NCBI RefSeq assembly: GCF_007846085.1
Contig: NZ_VOEJ01000001.1
Span: 372,001 to 436,000 of the forward strand
Source of the DNA: Mucilaginibacter pallidiroseus
GTDB taxonomy: Bacteria > Bacteroidota > Bacteroidia > Sphingobacteriales > Sphingobacteriaceae
DNA length: 64,000 nt
Direction of reading: 5' to 3'
Positions 23,783 to 32,434 of this stretch are shown piece after piece. Under the pieces are notes generated by a model. The model saw nothing but the letters and a program-made list of their open reading frames with translations, had not been told where the DNA came from and made no database searches. The position numbers were made by a program, and so were the translations under genes. Within the stretch, counting starts at the first letter, position 1; each line of letters opens with the position of its first letter.

Positions 23783-24370
23783 ATCCGTCTGCGGTTGTCC
23801 GCTATTTACAGCTGGCCCTAAAGTCATATCGTTTTTAAAAGCATATCTCTTAAAGTGCTGCCAGGTGCGCGGGCCACTAAATGTGTCACGCTTGCAAATT
23901 GTCAGTTCGTTTATCCAGAATGGTTCTGCTAACTTTTTATGACGTATTACCGGCCAAAGCAAATTAAACTGTTCGCCGGTTATATCCCGCGCAATAGTAA
24001 TGTGCGGCGTAAAGGCTTTTTTGATGCCCAATTCTTTGGCCAGCAAGGTAAACCAGCTATCGGTCGACGGCGTGTTCTTTAAAGAAGCATATACCGTCAT
24101 TTTACCATGCAGGTGCTCAAAAAATGCAAAGCCATCTAAGTGAAGTAAAACAGGCGGCATCCTGGCTATCTTGTATTCAAGTCGATCAATTACTGGTTCT
24201 ATATAAAACGGCTTTTGCCTTGGCATCGTATCCACAGATATGTGCGCTGGGGAATACCTGCTTTTGTAATCGCCAATTAATCTTGCGGTGGCGCGCTTAT
24301 AGCGGTCAATTTCATTTTTGATAGCTGTTGGTGGTGATAATAATACCAGATAGTCGTTGTAAAAAGTCAT
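23774..24370 (-). CDS. 2H phosphoesterase (2'-5' RNA ligase-like)
   Basis: The 198-residue protein has PAHISVDTM near residue 41 and TPHITIARD near residue 121, the paired H-x-S/T motifs of the 2H superfamily. It is more divergent than the protein at 21976-22485 and has a longer middle part. The C-terminal GPRTWQHFKRYAF phrase resembles relatives found in this phylum. The substrate is unknown; RNA end or cyclic nucleotide metabolism is likely. It is divergent from dinB with a 76-base gap. Confidence 0.8.
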   Translation of the reverse strand: MTFYNDYLVLLSPPTAIKNEIDRYKRATARLIGDYKSRYSPAHISVDTMPRQKPFYIEPVIDRLEYKIARMPPVLLHLDGFAFFEHLHGKMTVYASLKNTPSTDSWFTLLAKELGIKKAFTPHITIARDITGEQFNLLWPVIRHKKLAEPFWINELTICKRDTFSGPRTWQHFKRYAFKNDMTLGPAVNSGQPQTDLF

Positions 24371-24446
24371 AGGATAGCTTGATGTTTAAGACTTCAAAAA
24401 TGCTAAAATAATTAGCAATTAATCAAATAAAATTTGATATTTGTTT

Positions 24447-25631
24447 ATGGATTCGCCAAGGCATATTGTGCACATTGACCTCGATTCTTTTTTTGTTTCG
24501 GTGGAAAGAAAATTCAATCCATCGCTTATTGGTAAGCCGGTTATTATAGGTGGCTCGGCAGATAGGGGTGTGGTTGCATCTTGTAGTTACGAAGCAAGAG
24601 CATTTGGTGTACATTCGGCAATGCCTACCCGGCAAGCACTTAAGCTTTGCCCACATGCTATAGTAATCCGGGGCACGCACGGCCGTTACTCCGAAGCGTC
24701 ACGCGAGGTAACAGAAATTATCCATCAATCAGTACCGTTATATCAAAAGTCGTCTGTAGATGAATTTTATATCGACCTGAGCGGAATGGAACGTTTCTAT
24801 GATCCTTACAAAGTCGCGACGGAATTGAGACAACGGGTGATAAGGGAGACCGGGCTCCCGATATCGTTCGGTATGGCCAGCTGTAAAACAGTTGCCAAGA
24901 TGGCTACCAACCAGTCTAAGCCAAACGGGCAGCTTCGTGTAATGCCTGGTAAGGAACGTGAGTTTTTGGCACCCTTGCCCATAGGTAAAATTCCAGGGCT
25001 GGGTAAAAATACCTGCCAAAAACTTTATCAATATGGCATTGAAAAGATTGGCGATCTGCAACGTGTGGATATCCGCTTTCTTGAAACAGTTTTCGGTAAA
25101 ATGGGCGTGTTTATACACGAAACGGCCCATGGGATCGACCACACTGAAATCATTCCCCATGGCGACCGTAAATCCATCTCGACAGAACATACCTTTGATA
25201 CAAACGTGAACGACAGGCGGACACTCGAAAATATATTGGTAGCCATGACTGAGGAACTTGCCGCAAAACTGCGACAGGAAAACAAGGTATCATCATGCCT
25301 GGCCATTAAAATAAGGTATGCGAACTTTGAGACACATACGCAGCAGCAAAAAATCGCGCTCACAGCGGCTGAGCATATCCTCATACCGGGTATTAAAAAT
25401 TTGCTTAAACAGGCCTGGAACCAACACAGGCCAATAAGATTAATAGGTGTAAAGCTGAGCGACCTTTGTACCGGCAGTTACCAGATCAACCTGTTTGAAG
25501 ATAACGAAGAACGGATACGCCTTTATCAGGCAATGGATAACATAAATTTTAAATTTGGCAACAAAACGGTTTGCCGTGCCGCCGGGATGGAAATTGGTGC
25601 ACGCACATTCAACCCGTTTTTAAAGTCATGA
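24447..25631 (+). CDS. dinB: DNA polymerase IV (Y-family)
   Basis: The start is the ATG at 24447, since the TTG at 24441 adds only two residues. The 394-residue protein has the catalytic HIDLDSFFVSVE and KSSVDEFYIDL acidic motifs. The HhH part is PLPIGKIPGLGKNTCQKL, and the little-finger domain is at the C-terminus. A beta-clamp peptide QINLF lies near residue 352, followed by another 40 residues, so it is not at the extreme end. It copies past damaged bases. No LexA-like box was recognised in the short upstream gap. Confidence 0.95.
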   Translation: MDSPRHIVHIDLDSFFVSVERKFNPSLIGKPVIIGGSADRGVVASCSYEARAFGVHSAMPTRQALKLCPHAIVIRGTHGRYSEASREVTEIIHQSVPLYQKSSVDEFYIDLSGMERFYDPYKVATELRQRVIRETGLPISFGMASCKTVAKMATNQSKPNGQLRVMPGKEREFLAPLPIGKIPGLGKNTCQKLYQYGIEKIGDLQRVDIRFLETVFGKMGVFIHETAHGIDHTEIIPHGDRKSISTEHTFDTNVNDRRTLENILVAMTEELAAKLRQENKVSSCLAIKIRYANFETHTQQQKIALTAAEHILIPGIKNLLKQAWNQHRPIRLIGVKLSDLCTGSYQINLFEDNEERIRLYQAMDNINFKFGNKTVCRAAGMEIGARTFNPFLKS

Positions 25632-25685
25632 TGCACGTACTGTTGTAGTGCATGTAAACTAAAAGTGTTTGTGTGAGGCTAATAT

Positions 25686-25705
25686 TGCATTTTATAAAAA
25701 ATGCA
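25686..25705. promoter_or_regulatory. Perfect inverted repeat upstream of the MFS gene
   Basis: TGCATTTT-ATAA-AAAATGCA has exact 8-base arms and ends 15 bases before the transporter start codon. Its place over the likely promoter suggests an operator; a small hairpin in the 5' UTR is the alternative. Confidence 0.5.
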
Positions 25706-25720
25706 TACTTTTAGTGTGTA

Positions 25721-27040
25721 ATGCAAGCAGAAAACGACAAGAAAACCATACGCGCCTGGGCCATGTTCGATTGGGCAAACTCGGCCTATAACCTGGTTAT
25801 AACCACGACAGTATTTCCGGCCTATTATGTGGCCATAACTGCAAACGCGCAAAATGGTAACCGCGTAAACTTTTTTGGTTTTAGCTTTGTAAACACTGCT
25901 CTGCAAGATTATTCGCTGGCGGTTGCCTATCTTGTTATGGTACTATTGTTACCCATACTGAGTTCCATTGCCGACTACAGGGGAAATAAAAAGGTTTTCA
26001 TGCAGTTTTTTACGCTGATTGGTTCCCTTGCTTGCTGCAGCCTTTTCTTTTTTGATGCTACTCATATCGAAACCGGCATTATCAGTTTTGCCGTCGCGGC
26101 TATTGGCTATAGTGGAGGCTTCGTATTTTATAATTCTTACCTGCCCGAAATTGCAACGCTTGATATGCAGGACAAGGTGAGCGCAAAAGGATTTACTTAC
26201 GGCTATATAGGCAGTGTGCTGTTACAGGTTATTTGTTTTGTATTTATCCTTAAGCCGGAAATGCTCGGCCTTAATAAGGGATCGGCATCGCAGCTTTCTT
26301 TTTTGATGGTGGGCATCTGGTGGATTGGTTTCGCTATCATTCCGTTTTCTATATTACCCAAGGGCAGCCCCAATGCACAATCGCACAACCATAACATTAT
26401 AAAGGGTGGTTTTATTGAGTTGGGCAAGGTATGGGCAAAAATAAAATCCATGCCATTACTTAAACGCTATTTGCCTGCATTCTTCTTCTATTCTATGGGG
26501 GTACAAACCATTATGCTGGTAGCTACAAGCTTTGCCGCCAAAGAATTAAGAATGCCTACTGAGGATTTAATTAAGATTATCCTCATTATACAAATTGTAG
26601 CCATTGGCGGCGCTACGCTGATGTCGCGGCTGTCTGACAGGTATGGCAACACCCGCGTGCTTATAGCTGTAGTATTTATGTGGATAGGCATTTGCATAGC
26701 GGCATATTTCACAACCACTGCAAACCAGTTTTATATAATTGCAGTAGTAGTTGGCCTGGTAATGGGTGGGATACAATCGCTGTCGCGCTCAACCTACTCA
26801 AAGCTGCTGCCGCAAAATATTACCGACACGGCGTCGTTTTTCAGCTTTTACGATGTAACAGAAAAGCTTGCTATTGTAGGCGGATTATTTAGTTTTGGTT
26901 TGATAGAAGAAATAACCGGAAGCATGCGCAACTCCACGTTGGTGTTGGCGCTGTTTTTCGTGATCGGTTTAATTATATTATTTAACCTGCTAAGTACCGA
27001 GAAGAAAGTTAATAAAAATTCGGATTTTAGCGGCGTTTAA
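25721..27040 (+). CDS. UMF1-family MFS transporter
   Basis: The 439-residue protein starts with KKTIRAWAMFDWANSAYNLVITTTVFPAYY, the signature of the UMF1 (Atg22-like) branch of the major facilitator superfamily, and has about 12 membrane helices. GGIQSLSRSTYSKLLP and FFSFYDVTEKLAIVGG are also family phrases. Fungal Atg22 exports amino acids from the vacuole; the bacterial substrates are not established. The CCG-domain gene starts nine bases after its stop, so the two are co-transcribed. Confidence 0.9.
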   Translation: MQAENDKKTIRAWAMFDWANSAYNLVITTTVFPAYYVAITANAQNGNRVNFFGFSFVNTALQDYSLAVAYLVMVLLLPILSSIADYRGNKKVFMQFFTLIGSLACCSLFFFDATHIETGIISFAVAAIGYSGGFVFYNSYLPEIATLDMQDKVSAKGFTYGYIGSVLLQVICFVFILKPEMLGLNKGSASQLSFLMVGIWWIGFAIIPFSILPKGSPNAQSHNHNIIKGGFIELGKVWAKIKSMPLLKRYLPAFFFYSMGVQTIMLVATSFAAKELRMPTEDLIKIILIIQIVAIGGATLMSRLSDRYGNTRVLIAVVFMWIGICIAAYFTTTANQFYIIAVVVGLVMGGIQSLSRSTYSKLLPQNITDTASFFSFYDVTEKLAIVGGLFSFGLIEEITGSMRNSTLVLALFFVIGLIILFNLLSTEKKVNKNSDFSGV

Positions 27041-27049
27041 TTTCTGCTG

Positions 27050-27778
27050 ATGAATGTTGAGCTCTTTATACCTTGTTTTATAGATCAATTATATCCCGAA
27101 ACCGCTTTTAACACGCTTAAGGTATTGGAAAAGGCTGGTTGTACAGTAAATTACAACCCCGAGCAAACCTGTTGCGGGCAGCCTGCCTTCAACGCCGGTT
27201 TTTGGGATGATGCCAAAACGGTAGGGCTTAAATTTCTGAGTGACTTTAGTGAAGACAGCGTTATCGTATCACCCTCGGCATCCTGCACAGGTATGGTGCG
27301 TAATTACTACAACGATCTTTTTACCAACACAACATCCCACAACAAGTGCCGTAACATTCAAGGCAATATTTATGAATTAAGCGACTTTCTGGTTAACATA
27401 TTACAGATAGATTATTTTGGTGCCGAGCTTGATGGGCGTGCAGTTTACCACGATAGCTGCAGCGGTTTGCGAGAATGCCATATAAAAAATGAACCGCGCC
27501 AACTATTGTCCAAAGTGTTAGGCCTGGAACTGCTCGACCTTAAAGACGGCGAAACCTGTTGCGGTTTTGGCGGTACGTTCTCGGTAAAGTTTGATGCCAT
27601 ATCGGGCGCAATGGCGCAGCAAAAGGTTGATAATGCTTTGGCTGTAAACGCTGACTATATCATCTCAACAGATGCATCGTGCCTGTTACAGCTACAGGGC
27701 TATATTGATAAAAATAACCTGCCTATAAAAACCATGCACATAGCCGATGTGCTGGCTAATGGCTGGGGAAACGTGTAA
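27050..27778 (+). CDS. CCG-domain (LutA/YkgE-like) iron-sulfur protein
   Basis: The 242-residue protein has two cysteine-rich CCG domains: FIPCF with QTCCGQP (C41, C42) and HDSCSGLRE with ETCCGFGG. This is the LutA/LldE subunit of the L-lactate oxidation complex, related to heterodisulfide reductase and glycolate oxidase subunits. The usual partners lutB and lutC are not next to it; instead it follows an MFS transporter. It may act with partners encoded elsewhere, or with another dehydrogenase. If the transporter carries lactate or glycolate, the pair would be a small uptake-oxidation unit, but that is inference. Confidence 0.87.
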   Translation: MNVELFIPCFIDQLYPETAFNTLKVLEKAGCTVNYNPEQTCCGQPAFNAGFWDDAKTVGLKFLSDFSEDSVIVSPSASCTGMVRNYYNDLFTNTTSHNKCRNIQGNIYELSDFLVNILQIDYFGAELDGRAVYHDSCSGLRECHIKNEPRQLLSKVLGLELLDLKDGETCCGFGGTFSVKFDAISGAMAQQKVDNALAVNADYIISTDASCLLQLQGYIDKNNLPIKTMHIADVLANGWGNV

Positions 27779-27800
27779 TACTATATTTCCAATCACGCCT

Positions 27801-27880
27801 GTTACGCTGAATGCAATGAAGCGTCTGTTCGCCGTTAGAACAGCTTGCTAAATAGATTCTTCGTTTCTCATAATGACAAG
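27801..27880 (+). repeat. Dispersed intergenic repeat, copy 1
   Basis: About 80 bases with the blocks GTTACGCTGAATGCAATGAAGC, GATTCTTCG and ATGACAAG, shared with the second copy 20 bases further on. The order and spacing of blocks match the short repeats scattered between genes in this group of bacteria. No coding potential is seen. Confidence 0.7.
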
Positions 27881-27900
27881 TTAGGGTTAAGGAAGTACTT

Positions 27901-27978
27901 TGTTATGCTAAACGCAGTGAAGCATCTATTTTTCGATAGAAAAGTTTAAGAGGGGATTCTTCGTACCAGAGTGACAAG
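27901..27978 (+). repeat. Dispersed intergenic repeat, copy 2
   Basis: Same block order as copy 1 (GTTATGCTAAACGCAGTGAAGC, a TTTTCGATAGAAAAG inner hairpin, GATTCTTCG, GTGACAAG) but diverged in between. It is in direct orientation to copy 1 and ends 11 bases before the stop of the convergent nuclease gene. Confidence 0.7.
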
Positions 27979-27989
27979 GTGAAAACTAT

Positions 27990-29390
27990 TTACAACTCAT
28001 ACGCCACACCCTTTTCAGGTATCGTAACTTTGTACCCTTCCGGCTCTAAGGCATCAGCCAATGCTTGCATACTGCCTGCTTCGCCATGCACTAAATATAT
28101 CCCCTTGAGTTTATCTGCATCCTGTGATTTGATGTTTGCCACCAGGTCCTCATGATCGCCGTGGGCGCTTAAAACATCTGTTTGCTTAATAGTGGCGTAA
28201 ACGGCAAGGTCGCGGTCTTTTATGTGTACAATCGAGTCGCCCCGTAATAGACGATGGCCAAGTGTGCCTTTGGCACAATATCCTATAAATAGAATGGTGC
28301 AATAATAATTTTGAATGTTATAAAACAGGTGATCCTGTATACGGCCACCCTCAAGCATCCCCGCCGACGAAATGATTATACAAGGCTCGAAGTAGTTTGA
28401 TACCTGGCGGCTATCTTTCAGGGTTTCAACATGGGTAAGGTTGTCAAATTCAAACTCGTCGCCTTGCTTGTTGTAAAAGTCTCTTGCTTCCGCGCTAACC
28501 AGGTTGTGGTGTTTCCTAAAAATCTGGGTTGCCATACTTGCCATCGGGCTATCAACAAATACCTTAACAGGTTGCAGCTTGCCACTGCTAAATAGTTTAT
28601 TTAACGTAAACACCAGCGATTGCGTGCGCCCTATACTGAAAGCTGGGATAATCAACCTACCTTGCTCTTTTATACAAACCTTCTCAATAACCTCGGCCAT
28701 TGTTTCCTCAACAGATTTGCGTTTGGTATGTGAACGGCCACCGTATGTCGCTTCGCTCACTATGTAGTCAACCGGAGGCAAGGGTTGCGGGTCGTTAAGT
28801 ACCGGGTAATTATGGCGTCCTATATCTCCTGTAAAGGCAATGGTTTTCTCCGTGCCTTCGTCATTAATTTTTAGTATCGCGGCAGCGGCGCCCAACAGGT
28901 GACCAGCCGGAATAAAAGTAAGTTCGATATCGCCGGTAATTTTGAACGGTTTGTTAAAGCCGATGGTAATAAAGCGCTCAACCGTATCCATTACATGCTT
29001 TTGAAGATACAAAGGCTGTGGCCCGCTATTGCGTTGATGCTTGTGCCTACGGCGGTGGTTATTTGCTTTCGCTGATTTTTGCAGGAAGATGTTTACCGAA
29101 TCCATCAGCAAAAGTTCGGTAAGATCAGCCGTAGGAGGGGTGCACAAAATTTGCCCGTTAAAACCCATCCTTACAAGTGTAGGCAGGTTGCCCGAATGAT
29201 CGATATGGGCATGGGTAAGTATTACAACATCTATTTCTTCCGGACGAAAACCGAAATCTTCATTAACCTGAAGGTTATGGTCTTTTTCATAATCCAGTCC
29301 GCAGTCTATCAGTATTTTATATTGCCCTACCTGCAGCAAATGCATGCTTCCTGTTACTTGCTTTGCAGCCCCGTGTATAGTTAATTTCAT
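27990..29390 (-). CDS. Beta-CASP metallo-beta-lactamase RNA nuclease-like protein
   Basis: The 466-residue protein has the zinc motif LTHAHIDHSGNLP, then AGHLLGAAAAILKI and FTGDIGRHNYPVL. The beta-CASP motifs follow (VSEATYGGRSH, PAFSIGRTQSLVF, CIIISSAGMLEGGRI, VLSAHGDHEDL). This arrangement is that of CPSF73/YSH1-like exonucleases in bacteria. It should cut or trim RNA, although bacterial members are poorly studied. A basic HRRRHKH stretch in the middle may contact RNA. It is alone on its strand between the repeat pair and the ABC exporter. Confidence 0.9.
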   Translation of the reverse strand: MKLTIHGAAKQVTGSMHLLQVGQYKILIDCGLDYEKDHNLQVNEDFGFRPEEIDVVILTHAHIDHSGNLPTLVRMGFNGQILCTPPTADLTELLLMDSVNIFLQKSAKANNHRRRHKHQRNSGPQPLYLQKHVMDTVERFITIGFNKPFKITGDIELTFIPAGHLLGAAAAILKINDEGTEKTIAFTGDIGRHNYPVLNDPQPLPPVDYIVSEATYGGRSHTKRKSVEETMAEVIEKVCIKEQGRLIIPAFSIGRTQSLVFTLNKLFSSGKLQPVKVFVDSPMASMATQIFRKHHNLVSAEARDFYNKQGDEFEFDNLTHVETLKDSRQVSNYFEPCIIISSAGMLEGGRIQDHLFYNIQNYYCTILFIGYCAKGTLGHRLLRGDSIVHIKDRDLAVYATIKQTDVLSAHGDHEDLVANIKSQDADKLKGIYLVHGEAGSMQALADALEPEGYKVTIPEKGVAYEL

Positions 29391-29550
29391 TAATCTGCGT
29401 ACCTGTATAAGCCTTTAAAACAGGCTTGTGTTGTAAAATAAAAGCTGTTTGCTGCTTCTATTTTGTTAAATTTTAAGATTGATAATAGTGTAATAGTTGC
29501 TTTAAACAAGCAAACTATAATATTTTAATAAATTGCTGATTAAGCATAAA

Positions 29551-29580
29551 AGGCATCAATTTTTTGATTGACGCCTCCGC
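29551..29580 (-). terminator. Intrinsic terminator of the ABC exporter gene
   Basis: Minus-strand arms AGGCGTCAAT (29567-29576) and ATTGATGCCT (29551-29560) pair with one G-T wobble around a six-base loop, followed by TTT. It lies 37 bases after the exporter stop. Confidence 0.85.
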
Positions 29581-29612
29581 AATTTAATACTTTCTGATGA
29601 TTTGCGCCTGCC

Positions 29613-31454
29613 TTATTCTAAAACCTTTGCGGCGGTTTCAAACTGTAGTTGACTTAGATATCTGTATAGGCCCTGTTCGTTCGCTATAAGTTGCTGATGC
29701 GTACCTGTTTCAACAATATTGCCTTTTTCAAGCACTACAATTTTGTCTGCCTCACGAATGGTTGATAGGCGGTGGGCAATAACAATTGATGTGCGACCTT
29801 TCATTAACACTTCCAACGCTTCCTGCACTAAACGCTCAGATTCGGAATCAAGAGATGATGTGGCCTCATCTAATATCAGGATGGCCGGATTCTTCAAAAG
29901 TGCCCTTGCAATGGCTATACGCTGGCGCTGGCCGCCAGATAGTTTTACACCCCGTTCGCCCACAACGGTATCATACCCCTCAGGGAACGAACTGATGAAC
30001 TGGTCGGCGTTGGCTTTTTTTGCTGCCGCGATGATTTCATCCTTACTTGCGCCCAATTTACCGTAAGATATGTTTTCGAGGATGGTGCCGCCAAAAAGCA
30101 ACACATCCTGCGGTACAATTGCCACTTGGTTACGTATGTCAGTCAACGCATATTGGTTTGCTTCCTTACCATCAAATTGTACCGTACCACTTTGCGGATG
30201 GTAAAACTGCAAAATTAAAGCTGCCATGGTTGATTTACCCGAACCGCTCGGGCCAACAATGGCTACCTTTTGGCCAGCATCTGCAGTAAAAGAAATATCC
30301 TTAAGTACGGTTAGCTCCTGCCTCGACGGGTAAGCAAACACCACATTATTAAATGCCAGATTGCCGGTTATCTTCGTTTTGATGACATTTTCTTCGGCGT
30401 TGATGGATACATCTTCGCCGGTTTCATCTAATATTTCCAATACACGTTCGCTCGCGCCAACCGCTTTTTGCATATTGGCATATAACTCGGGGAAACTGCC
30501 CATAGCAGCGCCTACAAATATCGAGTATAAAATAAAGGTAGTCAGACTACCCACCGAAAGTTCGTGATTGCTTACCAAAATGGAACCGTACCAAATTACA
30601 CCTACAATGGCGCCAAAAAGGCAAAACACTATAAACGAAGCAAACATACCACGGAACACTGCGCCTTTAACAGCAATTTTTACCACTTCGCGAAGGTTTT
30701 TGTCGTACCGGCCTGCTTCAAATGCCTCATTAACAAACGCCTTAACGTTGGCAATTCCCTGCAAGGTTTCCTCGATAATGGTGTTTGATTCGGCCAACTT
30801 ATCCTGTGCCTGGCGAGATAGTTTACGTATAAAGCGCCCAAAAAATACCGCAAATACAATTAACACTGGCAGCATAAGCAGCAATGCCAGGGTAAGCTTA
30901 AAAGAAACGATAGTTAAGAAAGTGATACCGCCTACTAATAGCACCAATTGCCTTATCATTTCTGCAAAGGTGGTGGTCATGGTATCCTGGATCTGCGAAA
31001 GGTCGGCCGAGATGCGGCTATTCAATTCTCCTACACGGCGGTTTGCAAAAAAGTTCATTGGTAGGGTAACCAATTTAAAGTAAGTATCGCGGCGGATATC
31101 GGCCAAAGCCCTTTCAGATACCTGTACAAACCATACCACTCTGAAAAAAGATATAAACGCTTGTATAAACAACACGCCAAAAGCCAATGTGCCTATGGCA
31201 TTAATTGTCGGCGGTAGAAAAGAATATTTTTGTTTACCCTGCGCTGCATCTATTAATGCACCTAAAAACGATGGGAAAGCTAGCCCTGTAATGCTCGATA
31301 AAAATAAAAATACAATGGCAGCTATAAACTTTGCCCGGTGTGGCTTTAAGTAGGAGATAAGTTTACCTATGCGCCTGAGGCTATCAAGATTTATTTTTGC
31401 CTTTGGTAACTCTGCTTCCGATTTACTGCCACTGTTAAGTGTTCCTCTTGCCAT
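29613..31454 (-). CDS. ABC exporter, fused permease and ATPase
   Basis: The 613-residue half-transporter has an N-terminal six-helix membrane domain (about 30-330). The ATPase has Walker A GPSGSGKS, signature LSGGQRQRIAIARALL, Walker B AILILDEATSSLDSES and the H-loop IVIAHRLSTI. It should form a homodimer of the MsbA/BmrA type that exports lipids or hydrophobic compounds. Substrate choice cannot be read from sequence. The gene stands alone with its own terminator. Confidence 0.95.
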   Translation of the reverse strand: MARGTLNSGSKSEAELPKAKINLDSLRRIGKLISYLKPHRAKFIAAIVFLFLSSITGLAFPSFLGALIDAAQGKQKYSFLPPTINAIGTLAFGVLFIQAFISFFRVVWFVQVSERALADIRRDTYFKLVTLPMNFFANRRVGELNSRISADLSQIQDTMTTTFAEMIRQLVLLVGGITFLTIVSFKLTLALLLMLPVLIVFAVFFGRFIRKLSRQAQDKLAESNTIIEETLQGIANVKAFVNEAFEAGRYDKNLREVVKIAVKGAVFRGMFASFIVFCLFGAIVGVIWYGSILVSNHELSVGSLTTFILYSIFVGAAMGSFPELYANMQKAVGASERVLEILDETGEDVSINAEENVIKTKITGNLAFNNVVFAYPSRQELTVLKDISFTADAGQKVAIVGPSGSGKSTMAALILQFYHPQSGTVQFDGKEANQYALTDIRNQVAIVPQDVLLFGGTILENISYGKLGASKDEIIAAAKKANADQFISSFPEGYDTVVGERGVKLSGGQRQRIAIARALLKNPAILILDEATSSLDSESERLVQEALEVLMKGRTSIVIAHRLSTIREADKIVVLEKGNIVETGTHQQLIANEQGLYRYLSQLQFETAAKVLE

Positions 31455-31555
31455 TTACTTAGTATAGGGTAGTTAAAATGCGGACGAAAATACGGCTTTA
31501 GACGTGTAAATAGATGTTTGTAATTACAAAATGACGCAATTGTGAGCAGAAAGCA

Positions 31556-32335
31556 TTACTGAAAATCAATAATCACACTGTCGCCAAGGTTAAGGCCAAG
31601 CAATCCGCTTGCGTTGCCCTTGTTGATAGCAATTTCCAAATGGTCGCTGATGCCAAACAGGCAAAGTTTTTCACCTTCTGGTACTTCGTTGTAGTGCCAG
31701 CTCAAATGGTTGATGGTTTCGTTGCGTTTAAAGTATAATGTAAAACGACGGCCTTGCTGCACACGATTGAAGAACTCTTTAGTAATATTAGTGATCACGT
31801 TTTGGAACGAATCGATATAAATTACTACACCCTTAATAAGGTTGCGGTCAACAGTTGGCTGTAGGTTCATTTTGTTCTCCACACTATCTACCGGGATACC
31901 TATTTCTGCAAGTGTACCGCCATTGGCCAAATGGCATGCGGCCTTTACAAAAATATCAGCCAGCGGGAAGTGCAAAAACTTTAAGTCCTGCATAATATTT
32001 ATTTCCACAATCTCATCAGGCTCACCATCAAACATCAGTGAAAATATGCCGTTGTCCGCACCCACAAAGTAATGGTTTTTGTATCGAATAGCCAGGTAAC
32101 GCGTAAAGGTATTGTACACAGTATCAATGCCTATTAGGTGTACTGTATTCTCCGGGAAGTAATAAAAGCTGTTCTTTAAAATAAAAGCAGCCTGCTGCAC
32201 ATTAAAGGCTGCAACATTGTTAGTAATATCAACAATATTTACTGTTGGCAGCAATTTATAAATACTACCTTTAAGGGCAGCCTGATAAATATCTTTATCG
32301 CCCAGGTCAGTAGTTAATGTAATAATTGCCATCAA
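31556..32335 (-). CDS. SAM hydroxide adenosyltransferase (DUF62 family)
   Basis: The 259-residue protein starts with ITLTTDLGDKDIYQAALKGSI, the DUF62 N-terminal block with the SAM-binding Asp. It continues with VGADNGIFSLMF and the C-terminal barrel with YIDSFQNVITNI. Most bacterial members hydrolyse SAM to adenosine and methionine; halogenases are rare relatives with extra loops. It may therefore lower SAM, which would bear on the SAM riboswitch elsewhere in the window, but no direct link is seen. It is divergent from phoH across 99 bases. Confidence 0.9.
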   Translation of the reverse strand: MMAIITLTTDLGDKDIYQAALKGSIYKLLPTVNIVDITNNVAAFNVQQAAFILKNSFYYFPENTVHLIGIDTVYNTFTRYLAIRYKNHYFVGADNGIFSLMFDGEPDEIVEINIMQDLKFLHFPLADIFVKAACHLANGGTLAEIGIPVDSVENKMNLQPTVDRNLIKGVVIYIDSFQNVITNITKEFFNRVQQGRRFTLYFKRNETINHLSWHYNEVPEGEKLCLFGISDHLEIAINKGNASGLLGLNLGDSVIIDFQ

Positions 32336-32434
32336 TTTTATAAATATTTATTGCTAATCTTGTAGAGTATTTAAAGGTGCAAATATTCAATTTTTAATTC
32401 ATAAAAATCTGCAACCAGTAAAAATCAATTAGTA

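Noticed and set aside
25632..25661. Terminator after dinB (ATGCAC/GTGCAT stem)
   Set aside because: The stem is six pairs with an 11-base loop and has no T-run after it.
27801..27978. Insertion sequence remnants
   Set aside because: There is no transposase frame or terminal inverted repeat; the blocks fit a short dispersed repeat.
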